NCBI GenBank assembly: GCA_028868515.1
Contig: JAGWUI010000012.1
Coordinates: 1 to 64,000 of the forward strand
From: Gammaproteobacteria bacterium
GTDB taxonomy: Bacteria > Pseudomonadota > Gammaproteobacteria > Pseudomonadales > Moraxellaceae
DNA: 64,000 nt
Direction of reading: 5' to 3'
The number at the start of each line of letters is the position of its first letter. Position 1 is the stretch's first letter. Positions 26,963-36,892 of this stretch are shown here, piece after piece. A program made the translations under genes and the position numbers. The notes below the pieces were generated by a model that saw only the letters and a program-made list of their open reading frames with translations, did not search any database and was not told the origin of the DNA.

Positions 26963-28024
26963 ATGACACATGCTCAAATTGATAAAGACTATACGTTCTT
27001 TTTACCGCGTTTTTCGCAGGCAGATGTTCTGTTGCGTTTGTTGATTATTACCAATTTGTTAGCACTCTTTTCTGCACTTGTCCCAGTGAGTTTGTCGCAG
27101 CATTTTTCTTGGGAAAAACTTTTTGTTTACTCGCTATTTATGAGTTGGGTTGCAGTGAGTTTTGCGCTAGTTGCTGATCGTTTTCGTCCACAGTTAATAA
27201 AAATGCAGCGCATTCGAGCAGCGTTGGTGTGTTTGGCGATTGCAGGATTTATTGTGGTGCTGTACACCATGATTGTGAATCAACTTTTAGTCTTGATGCA
27301 TTTGTTACCTGATGACTCAGAGCAGATGTGGCAGAGTGTGTTGCACCATCTGTTACTGACCTTGATTGCGGGTGGTGTGTTTTTGCATTATCTCTATATG
27401 CGTGAGCGGTTGGTGGTGCGTGAGCGGGCAGAACTTTCGGCGCGTTTGGATACTTTACAGGCGAGAATTAGGCCGCATTTTTTGTTTAATTCAATGAATA
27501 CTTTATTGTCTTTGATTGAAATTGATAGTCGCCGTGCGGGTGTGGTCGTTGAGGATTTATCGGCTTTATTTCGCGCGAGTTTGCAATCGACTGGTGAAGT
27601 GTCGCTCTATGATGAAATGGTATTATGCCGTCGTTATTTAGCGATTGAGAGTTTGCGGTTGGGTGATCGTCTGCGAGTCGAGTGGCATACGCCAGATGAA
27701 GAAATCCTGAAAATGTTAAAGATCCCATCATTAACATTACAACCCTTACTTGAGAATGCGGTAGTACACGGCGTCGAACCGAGTGCATCTCCGAGTTTAA
27801 TCACGGTATTGATTGAGTGGGACTCTAGGGAAATTAAAATCGTGGTGAATAATCCTATTCAACTGCGCAAGCCAGTGATTTCTGAGCGTGCTGAAAGAGG
27901 AAACCAAATGGCTCTGAAAAACATTCATGATCGATTGCAGGCTCGCTATGGCGTGACGGCGCGTCTAACGACACATCGCGCCCAAGATTTTTTTACCGCG
28001 TATCTTTCATATCCTTTTAGCTGA
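26963..28024 (+). CDS. algZ: Sensor histidine kinase of the LytS/AlgZ (FimS) type
   Basis: 353-residue membrane kinase. The first 150 residues contain four hydrophobic segments, and the cytoplasmic half has the His_kinase motif RPHFLFNSMNTLLSLIEID with the probable phospho-acceptor His and Asn. An atypical HATPase with PLLENAVVHGVEP follows. It is upstream of the algR gene with 192 bp between. In Pseudomonas and Acinetobacter relatives this pair controls pili, twitching and virulence; the local targets are unknown. Confidence 0.9.
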   Translation: MTHAQIDKDYTFFLPRFSQADVLLRLLIITNLLALFSALVPVSLSQHFSWEKLFVYSLFMSWVAVSFALVADRFRPQLIKMQRIRAALVCLAIAGFIVVLYTMIVNQLLVLMHLLPDDSEQMWQSVLHHLLLTLIAGGVFLHYLYMRERLVVRERAELSARLDTLQARIRPHFLFNSMNTLLSLIEIDSRRAGVVVEDLSALFRASLQSTGEVSLYDEMVLCRRYLAIESLRLGDRLRVEWHTPDEEILKMLKIPSLTLQPLLENAVVHGVEPSASPSLITVLIEWDSREIKIVVNNPIQLRKPVISERAERGNQMALKNIHDRLQARYGVTARLTTHRAQDFFTAYLSYPFS

Positions 28025-28216
28025 GCTTTTAAGATCGGGTGTAAAAATATTAAGATTTGCTAATCATTCACGTTAAATTAGGAATGTTGGACAATGTGTT
28101 ATAATATGCCAACTGATGGTAGAAATTGACCGTCGTATCATGATAAAAAGAATGATATAAAGTGGTTTAAAAATACATTCATGGATTGGAATGCGTTGTG
28201 AAATAAGGAGGTTACG

Positions 28217-28954
28217 GTGAATGTACTAATTTGCGATGACGAATCGTTAGGGCGCGAACGCCTGAGTCGAATGGTCATTGAAGCTGGACATCAAGTCGTT
28301 GGACAATCAGCCAATGGGTTAGATGCGCTGGCAAAAGTCGAAGAGTTACATCCAGATGTCTTGTTGCTCGATGTACGCATGCCTGAAATGAATGGCATTC
28401 AGTGTGCTGAAGTTTTGGCAGAACGCGATCATCCTCCTGCAATTATTTTTGTGACGGCGTCGGACGAACACGAGCTTCAGGCGAGAAGAAATCAGGCTTC
28501 AGATTATTTGTACAAACCCGTTGGGCAGGCTGAGTTATCTGCTGCATTGAATCGCGCTGTTCGTTTGAACGCGGCGCAAGTCAATCAGTTCCGTGCAGCG
28601 AATGAACCCGGTATTAAGCCTGCACGGCATCATATTACCGCGCGCACACATCGCGGCATGGAATTAATCCCAATCGATAATATTTATTATTTCTTAGCAG
28701 ATCAGAAGTATGTCACGGTTCGGCATACGGGTGGGGAAGTACTGATCGACGAGACACTCAAGGAGCTAGAAGCTGAGTTCGGTGATCGCTTTATCCGTGT
28801 TCATCGTAATGCTTTGCTCGCGATTCCTTATTTGGAAGGCATTGAAATGGTAGCAACAGGTCAGTACCAAGTACGCTTCCGAGGAATTGATGAGCGATTA
28901 GCGGTGAGTCGTCGGCATTTGCCACAATTAAAGGATAAAATGCAGTTGCTCTAA
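28217..28954 (+). CDS. algR: LytTR response regulator AlgR
   Basis: 245-residue regulator: an N-terminal receiver domain with acidic pocket (CDDE) and likely phosphorylation site D52 (LLLDVRMPEMNG), and a C-terminal LytTR DNA-binding domain (RTHRGMELIPIDNIYYFLADQKYVTV, FIRVHRNALLAI, VSRRHLPQL). A strong AAGGAGG five nt upstream indicates the GTG at 28217. It pairs with AlgZ and is followed by a terminator, then hemC. Confidence 0.93.
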   Translation: MNVLICDDESLGRERLSRMVIEAGHQVVGQSANGLDALAKVEELHPDVLLLDVRMPEMNGIQCAEVLAERDHPPAIIFVTASDEHELQARRNQASDYLYKPVGQAELSAALNRAVRLNAAQVNQFRAANEPGIKPARHHITARTHRGMELIPIDNIYYFLADQKYVTVRHTGGEVLIDETLKELEAEFGDRFIRVHRNALLAIPYLEGIEMVATGQYQVRFRGIDERLAVSRRHLPQLKDKMQLL

Positions 28955-28977
28955 GTTTTTAAGTGATTTAGATGTTC

Positions 28978-29010
28978 AAAAACCGAGCGCAATCTGCTCG
29001 GTTTTAATTT
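28978..29010 (+). terminator. Intrinsic terminator after algR
   Basis: A perfect stem AAAACCGAGC (28979-28988) and GCTCGGTTTT (28996-29005) with a 7-nt loop, ending in TTTTAATTT. It separates algZR from the haem genes, which must have their own promoter in the short spacer or rely on read-through. Confidence 0.85.
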
Positions 29011-29062
29011 ATGTGTCAGCTTTTTGTTTTATCCTTCTGTTTTGCATGGGAAGTCTACTGAT

Positions 29063-30034
29063 ATGAATACGCCAAACCAGACGATACAGACTCATGTGCT
29101 GAATATTGCGACGCGCAAGAGTCCATTGGCATTATGGCAGGCTGAGCATATCAAAGCACGATTGCTTGAGTTGCATCCGACGCTGCAAGTTAATCTCGTC
29201 ACGTTTGTGACGCAAGGCGATAAAATCCTAGATACGTCATTATCAAAAATTGGTGGCAAAGGTTTATTTGTTAAAGAGCTCGAACAAGCTCTATTAGATG
29301 GTCGTGCAGATTTAGCCGTACATTCCATGAAAGATGTGCCGATGGATCTACCAGACGGCTTAGAACTTGCTGTGATTTGTGAGCGTGAAGATCCGACCGA
29401 TGCGTTTGTTTCCAATCATTATCAATGTCTTGCTGATTTGCCAAAAGGTGCACGTTTGGGAACTTCGAGTCTTCGTCGCTGTAGTCAGTTAAAGCATTTT
29501 CGTCCAGATTTAGAGATTGTTGATTTACGCGGCAATGTTGGAACTCGCCTTAGCAAGTTAGATGCGGGTGAATATGACGCCATTATTTTGGCGAGTGCAG
29601 GCTTGAAACGCTTGGGTCTGGGAGAGCGCATTCGTGAGTGTTTGGATACGACGATGTCGCTGCCTGCGGTTGGTCAAGGTGCATTGGGATTGGAATGTCG
29701 AGTGGGAGATGTCCGTGTGACTGATCTGATCGCATCACTCGCAGATCCGACAACCAATAGCTGTGTGCGAGCAGAGCGGGCTTTTAATCATCGTCTGATG
29801 GGTGGTTGCCAAGTTCCGATTGCAGGGTTTGCCACATTGACCGAAGATCAGTTGACACTAGAAGGTCGAGTTGGAAGCGTCGATGGTCAGGTGTTGTTAA
29901 AGGATCAAATTACGGGTTCAGCGGCTGATGCTGAGCGATTGGGCGTGATGTTAGCCGAAAGATTATTGAACGCTGGTGCAGACCAATTATTGGCACAATT
30001 GGCGATTCATCCTGCATCGCCATCCCAGACTTAA
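29063..30034 (+). CDS. hemC: Hydroxymethylbilane synthase (porphobilinogen deaminase)
   Basis: Polymerises four porphobilinogen units into hydroxymethylbilane for haem synthesis. The 323 residues begin [19 protein letters not shown] and contain [12 protein letters not shown] and GTSSLRR. The dipyrromethane-binding cysteine is C249 ([12 protein letters not shown]). The ATG at 29063 is chosen; the frame is open 13 codons further to a TTG. hemD begins 4 bp after its stop. Confidence 0.96.
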   Translation: MNTPNQTIQTHVLNIATRKSPLALWQAEHIKARLLELHPTLQVNLVTFVTQGDKILDTSLSKIGGKGLFVKELEQALLDGRADLAVHSMKDVPMDLPDGLELAVICEREDPTDAFVSNHYQCLADLPKGARLGTSSLRRCSQLKHFRPDLEIVDLRGNVGTRLSKLDAGEYDAIILASAGLKRLGLGERIRECLDTTMSLPAVGQGALGLECRVGDVRVTDLIASLADPTTNSCVRAERAFNHRLMGGCQVPIAGFATLTEDQLTLEGRVGSVDGQVLLKDQITGSAADAERLGVMLAERLLNAGADQLLAQLAIHPASPSQT

Positions 30035-30038
30035 GATC

Positions 30039-30860
30039 ATGAGTGATCTGGTGGCTCAGCATTCAAAGTATTTTCTGAATACGCGTCCAGTTGATCGGGC
30101 GCAACCCTTGACGCTTGCGCTACAAGCAGCAGGATGGTGTGTCACTGAGCTTCCTTTGCTGGAGCTCTTGCCTTTACCGCTGGATAAGCAAGATCAAATT
30201 ACGTTGTCCCAGCTTGTTGAACAGCCCGTTCGAGTCATTGTCGTAGTAAGTCCTACGGCGGCTCGTTTGGGATTGGATGCATTAGCGGCTTTAAATATTG
30301 TTCCTGCGCAATTGAATATTCGTTGGCTGGCTGTTGGGCATGGAACAGCTAAAGTGTTGAGTCACGTTGGTATCCAACCAGAGGTTCCCGCACTGGAATC
30401 GAGTGAGGGATTGATTGCGTCCTCAGCACTCAGTGATTTGATTCCAAATGAGTGGGTCATGGTTTGGCGCGGGATCGGTGGGCGAGAGCTGGTACAAGAG
30501 TGTCTTTTGGCGCGCGGTGTGCGCTTGCAGGTGATTAATTTATATCAACGCCAATTGCCGATACAGACTCAAACGTCGTGGAACAATGATTGGTTGACCG
30601 ATGGAATTATCAATTCATCTGTGCAACAAATAAATAAAAAAGACAGTTTTCCGCATCACGTTGTGCTATTAAGTAGTGGTGAATCATGGCGCTACTGGCA
30701 AATGCTGGCTGGCGAAGCGGCATTGACTCCGTGGTTGTTGGTGCTGGGACAACGTCTGATGGATGAACTCTGTGTGCTGACGCCGAGAATTCGTCAATTA
30801 ACCAGTTTGAAACCTGAGCATATCTTGCATGTGCTGGCAGACATTGAACATAGAGAGTGA
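30039..30860 (+). CDS. hemD: Uroporphyrinogen-III synthase
   Basis: Closes hydroxymethylbilane with D-ring inversion to give uroporphyrinogen III. The 273-residue protein is weakly conserved, as usual for HemD, but has the expected pattern: FLNTRPVDRAQPLTLALQAAGW at the N-terminus, VVVSPTAARLG, WLAVGHGTAKVL and MVWRGIGGRELV. It is directly between hemC and hemX, which makes the call firm. The start is ATG 30039; the frame extends upstream into hemC. Confidence 0.92.
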   Translation: MSDLVAQHSKYFLNTRPVDRAQPLTLALQAAGWCVTELPLLELLPLPLDKQDQITLSQLVEQPVRVIVVVSPTAARLGLDALAALNIVPAQLNIRWLAVGHGTAKVLSHVGIQPEVPALESSEGLIASSALSDLIPNEWVMVWRGIGGRELVQECLLARGVRLQVINLYQRQLPIQTQTSWNNDWLTDGIINSSVQQINKKDSFPHHVVLLSSGESWRYWQMLAGEAALTPWLLVLGQRLMDELCVLTPRIRQLTSLKPEHILHVLADIEHRE

Positions 30861-30932
30861 TTGGATGAGGCATATACTTTTGATCATGATGCGAGGTCAT
30901 ATGAGCCAGCTTTTTGCAGTGAGATCCTTCTG

Positions 30933-31949
30933 ATGAATCGTTGGATGTCCATGGCTGCGTCTTTAGTCGTTATTGCTGGGGTAGGTTATGCAGGCGAACA
31001 GATTTATCTGTCAGGGCAAAAGCGCTATCAAGATATTGAAGACAAGCAAACTGCTTTGGCTCAGCAAATTTCTGATATTAATGATCGAATGGTCGCTTCT
31101 GCACGTGATGAAAAAACAGCTCCGCGTGACGGGTCGAGCGATGTGGTGGCAGGATTGACCTTATCGATGACGCAAGTCTTTCCTCGCCATTGGCTACGTC
31201 AGAATTTACAGCTTGCGCAAGCGCAAATCGAACAAGATCAAACACAAACAGTTTCTCAAACCAATTCATTCCAATCTGCTAAAGATACACTCAACCTTGT
31301 TAAGAATAATTTAAATAGTCTTGTGACTAGTCAGGCCATTTCAGCATTGACGGCGAGTGCATTGACCAGAGCGATTGATGCTGATTTGCAAATGATTGAC
31401 CATGAGGCGCAAACACAACGCCAAGAAGTACAATTATTAGATCGACAAATTGCTCAGTTGCAACTGACTTTGGATCAAATGGCGATGCGCGGCCCAAGTA
31501 TGCATGTTACAGCGGCCTCGAATAGCACCACAAATTCAAGCCAAACGTCTGTTTCTCCTTCATTTATGCAACGTATTCGCCAGCTTGTGATTATTGAACG
31601 ACCTGCGCAGGATGTTCGTACTGATATGTTGCAACGTGCTCTAATTTGTCGTGAAGTTGCGTTGACTTTAGGTTTGGCTCGTCAAGCATTAGCGCAAGGA
31701 CAATGGGATCAAGTGACTCAATTATTGGTGGATAGTCGCGCCCAAATGGCAGGTCTGGTTGATGCCGATGCAAGAAAAATGCAAACGACACTTGCAGGAG
31801 TCTCTATAAAACCACATTCAAAACTGCAATTGACGGCAATTCGATGGCTGCCTTCAGATACGGTTGCGCCCTTTAAACCAACCGTTAAAACGGATACGGT
31901 GCCGGCGCTGCCTCAACCACCTGTCGCACCTCGCGTGGTTGCATCATGA
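30933..31949 (+). CDS. hemX: HemX-like inner membrane protein
   Basis: 338-residue single-pass protein of the HemX family, often called uroporphyrinogen-III C-methyltransferase although it lacks that enzyme domain. It has an N-terminal membrane helix (SMAASLVVIAGVGYA), a coiled-coil stretch (KRYQDIEDKQTALAQQISDIN), a long helical periplasmic domain and a Pro-rich C-terminus. Its stop overlaps the hemY start (ATGA). The ATG at 30933 (MNRWMSMAAS) is preferred to a TTG at 30861. Role probably structural in haem synthesis; unproven. Confidence 0.87.
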   Translation: MNRWMSMAASLVVIAGVGYAGEQIYLSGQKRYQDIEDKQTALAQQISDINDRMVASARDEKTAPRDGSSDVVAGLTLSMTQVFPRHWLRQNLQLAQAQIEQDQTQTVSQTNSFQSAKDTLNLVKNNLNSLVTSQAISALTASALTRAIDADLQMIDHEAQTQRQEVQLLDRQIAQLQLTLDQMAMRGPSMHVTAASNSTTNSSQTSVSPSFMQRIRQLVIIERPAQDVRTDMLQRALICREVALTLGLARQALAQGQWDQVTQLLVDSRAQMAGLVDADARKMQTTLAGVSIKPHSKLQLTAIRWLPSDTVAPFKPTVKTDTVPALPQPPVAPRVVAS

Positions 31950-33190
31950 CAGACGGTATTATTCTGATTGTTTTTAGTGTGATCTTATTGCTGGCTTTAG
32001 CAATATTAACCAATGCACTTTCCGACGATGCTGGTTTTGTATTGATGGTTTGGCATCAGCAGCAAGTGATCACTACTGTTGGTTTTGGTCTGTTGATGGT
32101 TGTATTGTTGACCATTGTCTTAATTGCTCTATTTTTTATTTTTCGTACAGTATTGTTTGGTTCTGAATATCTATATCAAAAACGCAAAGCAAAAACGCGT
32201 CGTAAAACATTGATGAGTCTTGATACAGCGATCCGTCATCGATTGGTTGCTGATGATGCAGGCTCGTTTTTGGCCATGGAAGATTCACTGACCAACAATA
32301 GCCTCAACCTTCGACCTTTTAATAAGAAAAAAGGTTCAGCACTGCATCTCTTGCAGGCGGATGTTGCATGTCGTGCAGGGCTTTATACTTCGGCGAATGA
32401 GCATTTGACGCATATTGATAGCGATGACCATGAGCTCGCAACCTTGTTGCGCGTCAAAATATGCTTGGCATCGGGTGATTTTTTGCAGGCAAAGAGTGCG
32501 CTAGAACTCTTACTAATTTATCCAGAGCAAAGTGTGACTGAGCCTATTCGGGAAAGTTTACAGCCTCATTTTGACCGTCAAGTTGGTGCATTGTGGTCAC
32601 AACTTGCGGCTCAGATTCCTTGGCAGATGTTGTCACAGTCGATTCTTCCTGCGCAGCAGTATATTGATTGGAATCTTTGGTTACAGGCATTGTTGACACA
32701 TGAAATGCCTGAACAAGCAATGGATGAGATTAGTCGATTATTGCTTCTGATGACTCCCGAGATGCAAGATCAGTATGCTGATGCATTATTTGCAGTCTTG
32801 ATCCGAGCACATGCGGATCAACGTGCTTTTGCGTTGGCAGAGCATATTTTATCGCAGCGATTAGATGTCGCTTTATTGTCACGTTGGATGAGCGCGAGCC
32901 TTGCGCATACAACTGACGAAGATGTGGCACAATCTGTTGATCGTGTTCTGATGCAATTGGAGCAGCGTTACCCAGCACAACCCGATGTGGTTTTGGCACG
33001 GGTACGTTGGCTGCGTGCGGGGCTCAAATCATCCGCCCAATCTGAACAAATGCCTGCCGTATTGGATCAGTTAAGTCCATTTCAGAATCACCCACTGATT
33101 CAGCATTATCAACTGCTCTGGCAAGTAGAGGATCATTCGGACATAGATGATCATTTTCGTACTGCTTTGTTGGACAATCTAAGTCAATAA
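31946..33190 (+). CDS. hemY: HemY-like TPR membrane protein
   Basis: 414 residues. Two N-terminal hydrophobic helices (about residues 3-23 and 47-70) are followed by a basic stretch (YQKRKAKTRRKT) and a helical region resembling the HemY N-domain and TPR-like repeats (ALHLLQADVACRAGLYTSANEHL). It is translationally coupled to hemX. The family lies at the end of hemCDXY operons in gammaproteobacteria and has been linked to haem biosynthesis, but is distinct from the Bacillus HemY oxidase. Confidence 0.87.
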   Translation: MTDGIILIVFSVILLLALAILTNALSDDAGFVLMVWHQQQVITTVGFGLLMVVLLTIVLIALFFIFRTVLFGSEYLYQKRKAKTRRKTLMSLDTAIRHRLVADDAGSFLAMEDSLTNNSLNLRPFNKKKGSALHLLQADVACRAGLYTSANEHLTHIDSDDHELATLLRVKICLASGDFLQAKSALELLLIYPEQSVTEPIRESLQPHFDRQVGALWSQLAAQIPWQMLSQSILPAQQYIDWNLWLQALLTHEMPEQAMDEISRLLLLMTPEMQDQYADALFAVLIRAHADQRAFALAEHILSQRLDVALLSRWMSASLAHTTDEDVAQSVDRVLMQLEQRYPAQPDVVLARVRWLRAGLKSSAQSEQMPAVLDQLSPFQNHPLIQHYQLLWQVEDHSDIDDHFRTALLDNLSQ

Positions 33191-33284
33191 ATACGGTCGA
33201 GTTGCACTTTGCAATGTACAATAGCGTTCTTGGCTCATCGAGCATTTTTATATTTATAGCTAATATTTTCTTCGGAAAAATATC

Positions 33285-33872
33285 ATGAGTTCACTCAAAG
33301 AATTTGCAGTTGTCTATCGCCAAACCGTTGCATGGGGTGATATGGATGCTGTTGGACATGTCAATAATGTCCTGTATTACCGATATATTGAGAGCGCCCG
33401 TGTTCATTATTTAACGCGTATTGATGCGATTGGTCAGGGGTTGTCTGCGGTGATTGCATCGAATAGTTGTCGCTATTTACGTCCAGTTTATTTTCCTGAT
33501 GTGCTTGAAATTGGTGTACAGATTGTTGAAGTGCGTAATTCTGGTTTTCGCATGAATTATGTCTTGTTTAGTACCGAACAACAGCAGATTGTGGCAACAG
33601 GTGATGCAATTGCGGTCATGGTGGATGCCAAAACCATGGGTAAAGCTGCGTTACCAACAGAGCTTCGTCAACGTATTTACGCGCTTGAACGCACAGTTGG
33701 AAATGACTTACTGAATGCTGAAAGTGAGGAACGTTTAGGGATAGCAAGTGGTTTGACCCATGCAGCGCGGTCATTACGCGATAATTTGCGTGAAAATATC
33801 AAAGAAGGTCGCGAGACATTAAAAGAAAATATTGAAAGTATTGTGCCGAGATTGGGCGGAAAACGGGACTGA
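33285..33872 (+). CDS. Hotdog acyl-CoA thioesterase with C-terminal extension
   Basis: 195 residues. Residues 1-135 form a 4-hydroxybenzoyl-CoA thioesterase-like (YbgC) hotdog domain with the WGDMDAVGHVNNVLYYRYIESAR signature (catalytic Asp in GDMD). The final 55 residues are unusual: a charged amphipathic helix with repeated patterns (LRDNLRENIKEGRETLKENIES) ending VPRLGGKRD. The extension might bind membrane or a partner. Substrate is unknown. The gene follows the hem cluster by about 95 bp. Confidence 0.82.
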   Translation: MSSLKEFAVVYRQTVAWGDMDAVGHVNNVLYYRYIESARVHYLTRIDAIGQGLSAVIASNSCRYLRPVYFPDVLEIGVQIVEVRNSGFRMNYVLFSTEQQQIVATGDAIAVMVDAKTMGKAALPTELRQRIYALERTVGNDLLNAESEERLGIASGLTHAARSLRDNLRENIKEGRETLKENIESIVPRLGGKRD

Positions 33873-33885
33873 GCAACAGTCCTTA

Positions 33886-34578
33886 TTATTTCCAATATTG
33901 TTCAAATGCAGTCATTGACCATTTGCCACTTTTGACGGCACGCTGATAAGCAGGTCTTGCGCGTGCTAGTTCTGTGTATGCAACAATTTTTGGGTATTGA
34001 TCTTTCGTTGCAATACTGACGCAAGTTGCTTCTAATAAAAATGTCATTAATACATCTGCTGCTGAGAATTCAGAACCTGCAAACCACTGATATTGCATCA
34101 AGTGTCGTTCGATATAATCTAATTCTGAATGAAGGGTAGGGTTGATGTATCGTTGAGTCACAGCTTTTTCGATCAGCATCAGAATAGGCCTGACCAAAAA
34201 TGGGCTCATTTGTGTGATGCGAGCAAAGACTTGCTTCATTGCCAAGTTCGGCATAAAAGAGCCTTCGGAAAAGTTTTTCCAGTAATAATAAGAAGTTTTT
34301 TCGATGCTTCCAGATTGCGGCGTTAAGCGTTTGTCATCATAGCGATCAATCAAATAGTCAACAATCGCTCCAGTCTCAGCGAGTGTGATTTCGTATGTAG
34401 TGGTGTCTACAAGAATGGGTGCTTTCCCGAGAGGATGTATTTGTTCTAGGCTTTTCTCAGCCATTCTTGTTTTAGGGTCACGGTCACAGAAAATGATTTC
34501 ATATTCGAGCCCTAATTCTTCGAGCAGCCAAATGATCCGTTGTGATCGTGAGTTGATCAGATGGTAAACACGGATCAT
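33886..34578 (-). CDS. Glutathione S-transferase family protein
   Basis: 230-residue GST with the thioredoxin-like N-terminal domain (YHLINSRSQRIIWLLEELGLEYE, then GKAPILVD as the cis-Pro glutathione-binding region and AETGAIVDYLIDRYDD) and a helical C-terminal domain. It could detoxify electrophiles or act as a glutathione-dependent isomerase; the substrate is not evident. It is downstream of hisF on the same strand and convergent with the thioesterase gene. Confidence 0.88.
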   Translation of the reverse strand: MIRVYHLINSRSQRIIWLLEELGLEYEIIFCDRDPKTRMAEKSLEQIHPLGKAPILVDTTTYEITLAETGAIVDYLIDRYDDKRLTPQSGSIEKTSYYYWKNFSEGSFMPNLAMKQVFARITQMSPFLVRPILMLIEKAVTQRYINPTLHSELDYIERHLMQYQWFAGSEFSAADVLMTFLLEATCVSIATKDQYPKIVAYTELARARPAYQRAVKSGKWSMTAFEQYWK

Positions 34579-34619
34579 AGATGTGCTCTTGAGTAAGTGA
34601 TTAGTGAGACTCTGATCGT

Positions 34620-35378
34620 TTAGAGTCTCATTTCAATGCCTAGATCCGCCATATATTTCTTGGCCTCTGGAATCGTATATTGTCCAAAGTGGAAAATACT
34701 GGCTGCGAGAACTGCATCGACGCCACCTTGTAATACGCCGTCAGCAAGATGTTGCAAGTTTCCCACGCCGCCCGATGCAATCACGGGAATGTTGACTTGT
34801 GAAGTGATTTGTTTCATCAGACCTAAGTCATAACCTGCTTTTGTGCCATCGGCATCCATGCTGGTGACAAGCAGTTCACCTGCACCGAGTCCAGCCATTT
34901 TGATGGCCCATTCAACTGCATCAATGCCAGTCGGTTTACGTCCGCCGTGAGTAAAGATTTCCCATTTACCTTCTGCGACTTTCTTGGCATCAATCGCGAC
35001 GACGATACATTGTGCGCCAAAGCGAGATGAGGCTTCACCGACAAATTCTGGCGTAAATACAGCGGCAGAGTTAATCGATACTTTATCTGCACCAGCATTG
35101 AGCAGCTGACGAATGTCATCCACTTTACGTACACCACCACCAACGGTTAGTGGAACAAATACAGTTTCCGCCATACGCTCTACAGTGCGATAGGTTGTGT
35201 CACGACCATGCGCGGTTGCGGTAATGTCGAGGAAGGTAATCTCATCCGCGCCTTGATCGTTGTAGCGGCGTGCGACTTCAACAGGATCGCCAGCATCGCG
35301 AATATCCAAAAATTGCACACCTTTCACTACGCGACCATTGTCGACATCAAGGCAGGGGATAATACGTTTAGCCAGCAT
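34620..35378 (-). CDS. hisF: Imidazole glycerol phosphate synthase cyclase subunit
   Basis: Forms the imidazole ring of histidine together with the HisH glutaminase. The 252-residue TIM barrel starts [20 protein letters not shown] (catalytic D11) and contains [19 protein letters not shown] (second catalytic Asp), [16 protein letters not shown] and [12 protein letters not shown] 35378 is the conserved start; six codons earlier is an in-frame ATG. It is isolated here from the other his genes. Confidence 0.96.
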   Translation of the reverse strand: MLAKRIIPCLDVDNGRVVKGVQFLDIRDAGDPVEVARRYNDQGADEITFLDITATAHGRDTTYRTVERMAETVFVPLTVGGGVRKVDDIRQLLNAGADKVSINSAAVFTPEFVGEASSRFGAQCIVVAIDAKKVAEGKWEIFTHGGRKPTGIDAVEWAIKMAGLGAGELLVTSMDADGTKAGYDLGLMKQITSQVNIPVIASGGVGNLQHLADGVLQGGVDAVLAASIFHFGQYTIPEAKKYMADLGIEMRL

Positions 35379-35486
35379 ATTTAACAGTCCAATCACACGA
35401 ATTGAGAAAAATCACGCTATATTACCAAAACTTGATCGGTGACATTGATTTTTTATTTTTGGTTTTTTATTTCTAGGTCTGGGTTT

Positions 35487-36452
35487 ATGTCGGTCTATAC
35501 AGTGTTGACGTTGGAAGAAGTACAAGCATTTGCACAGCGGTTTAATTTCACCGTCTCTCGTATTACGCCGATTCAAAACGGGATTGAAAACAGTAATTAT
35601 TTTGTAGAACTTGATGATGGCCGCGAGTTGGTTTTGACGCTGTTTGAAGAGCTTTCAAAAAACGAAGCAGAAGTTTTGTCACGACTGATGTTGCGTTTAT
35701 TTGCACAAGGTTTACCTGTTGCTGTTCCGCTGGCTGATCTGTCGGATGTTTATATTCATACTCTGGTCGGTAAGCCAGCTCAGTTTGCTCCGCGTCTTGC
35801 AGGAAGTTCTCCAATCTGTCCAACTCTTGCTCAAGTCACACAAATGGGTGCGGCTTTGGCACAACTGCATTTGGCATTAGAAAATGATCCTCTACCAGAA
35901 GAACAAATTCAGAAGAGTGGATATAGCCCTGCATGGTGGGAGTTTAGTAAGAATGAATTAAAACCCACACTTCCTGAGACAGATCAGCAATTGCTAGAGC
36001 AAGTGTTTGATCAGTTTTTTGCAACGAAGCAACGTTATCCCGATTTGCCACAAGGCTTGATTCATGGTGACTTGTTTCGAGATAACACGTTGTTTGTGGG
36101 TGATGAGTTAAGTGCGATTTTGGATTTTACTACAGTGACGCATGATGATTGGTTGATGGACATTGCGATCATGATGAATGATTTCTGTACCAATTATCCC
36201 GATGTGGATTTGAATAAAGAACGTGTAGATGCGTTTATTACTGCGTACGAGAGTGTGCGGAGATTGACGAAGGATGAGAGATTGGCATTGCCAGTTTTTT
36301 TAGCAATGGCGGCGTGTCGATTCTGGATGTCACGTTTGCAGACGGCGATACGTAATCGTACCGAAAATCGAGTCAATGAAGATGTTTTAGAAAAAGATCC
36401 AAATGAGATGCGGCGGATGGTGGTGGATCGTCTTGGGTGTGTTGAAGAGTAG
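35487..36452 (+). CDS. thrB: Homoserine kinase, Pseudomonas type (APH fold)
   Basis: Phosphorylates homoserine in threonine synthesis. The 322 residues belong to the aminoglycoside-phosphotransferase-fold ThrB group, not the GHMP kinases. Motifs include GIENSNYFVELDDGRELVLTLFE, the catalytic LIHGDLFRDNTLF and metal-binding LDFTTVTHDDWLMDIA. The start MSVYTVLTLEEV at 35487 fits the family. It is divergent from hisF. Confidence 0.93.
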   Translation: MSVYTVLTLEEVQAFAQRFNFTVSRITPIQNGIENSNYFVELDDGRELVLTLFEELSKNEAEVLSRLMLRLFAQGLPVAVPLADLSDVYIHTLVGKPAQFAPRLAGSSPICPTLAQVTQMGAALAQLHLALENDPLPEEQIQKSGYSPAWWEFSKNELKPTLPETDQQLLEQVFDQFFATKQRYPDLPQGLIHGDLFRDNTLFVGDELSAILDFTTVTHDDWLMDIAIMMNDFCTNYPDVDLNKERVDAFITAYESVRRLTKDERLALPVFLAMAACRFWMSRLQTAIRNRTENRVNEDVLEKDPNEMRRMVVDRLGCVEE

Positions 36453-36478
36453 TCTAAATCATTTTATGAAAGGAAATC

Positions 36479-36850
36479 ATGATGAGCATGATCATTTCCG
36501 TTCTTCTGGTTGTCGTGGCAATCATCCACTTACTGCCTCTGAGTGGCGTTTTGAGTGCAAAACGTCTGACGGCGTTATATGGCTTGTCTTTTGATGAGCC
36601 TAATTTAGAAATTCTGATGCGGCATCGGGCTGTACTTTTTGGTCTATTAGGTGTCTTTTTGATTTATGCGGCTTTTAAAGTTGAATTGCAGCCCATTGCT
36701 TTTGTTGCGGGTTTTGTGAGTGTTATCTCGTTTATTTTTATTGCAAAGTCTGTTGGTGGTTATAATACTTTGTTGCGAAAGGTTGTACTTGCAGATTGGG
36801 TGGCGTTGGGATGTCTTGTGATTGCGACCATAGTTCATTTGCTGATGTAG
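36479..36850 (+). CDS. Four-helix membrane protein, function unknown
   Basis: 123 residues with four evenly spaced hydrophobic segments (about residues 3-21, 49-66, 71-90 and 103-121) and little else. Similar small proteins in Acinetobacter are sometimes named phosphopantetheine adenylyltransferase, which is inconsistent with this composition. AAAGGA precedes the two start ATGs (36479 and 36482). It follows thrB by about 25 bp and could share its transcript. Confidence 0.72.
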   Translation: MMSMIISVLLVVVAIIHLLPLSGVLSAKRLTALYGLSFDEPNLEILMRHRAVLFGLLGVFLIYAAFKVELQPIAFVAGFVSVISFIFIAKSVGGYNTLLRKVVLADWVALGCLVIATIVHLLM

Positions 36851-36892
36851 AGCAGTTTTTTGGAATTATTCAAAAATAAGGGTGCTTGTCTA

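Noticed and set aside
31946-33190. HemY read as protoporphyrinogen oxidase
   Set aside because: The protein has two N-terminal helices and TPR-like repeats, with no FAD-binding motif; the shared name with the Bacillus enzyme is historical.
36479-36850. Four-helix protein called phosphopantetheine adenylyltransferase in some annotations
   Set aside because: There is no nucleotidyltransferase motif and nearly the whole chain is hydrophobic.
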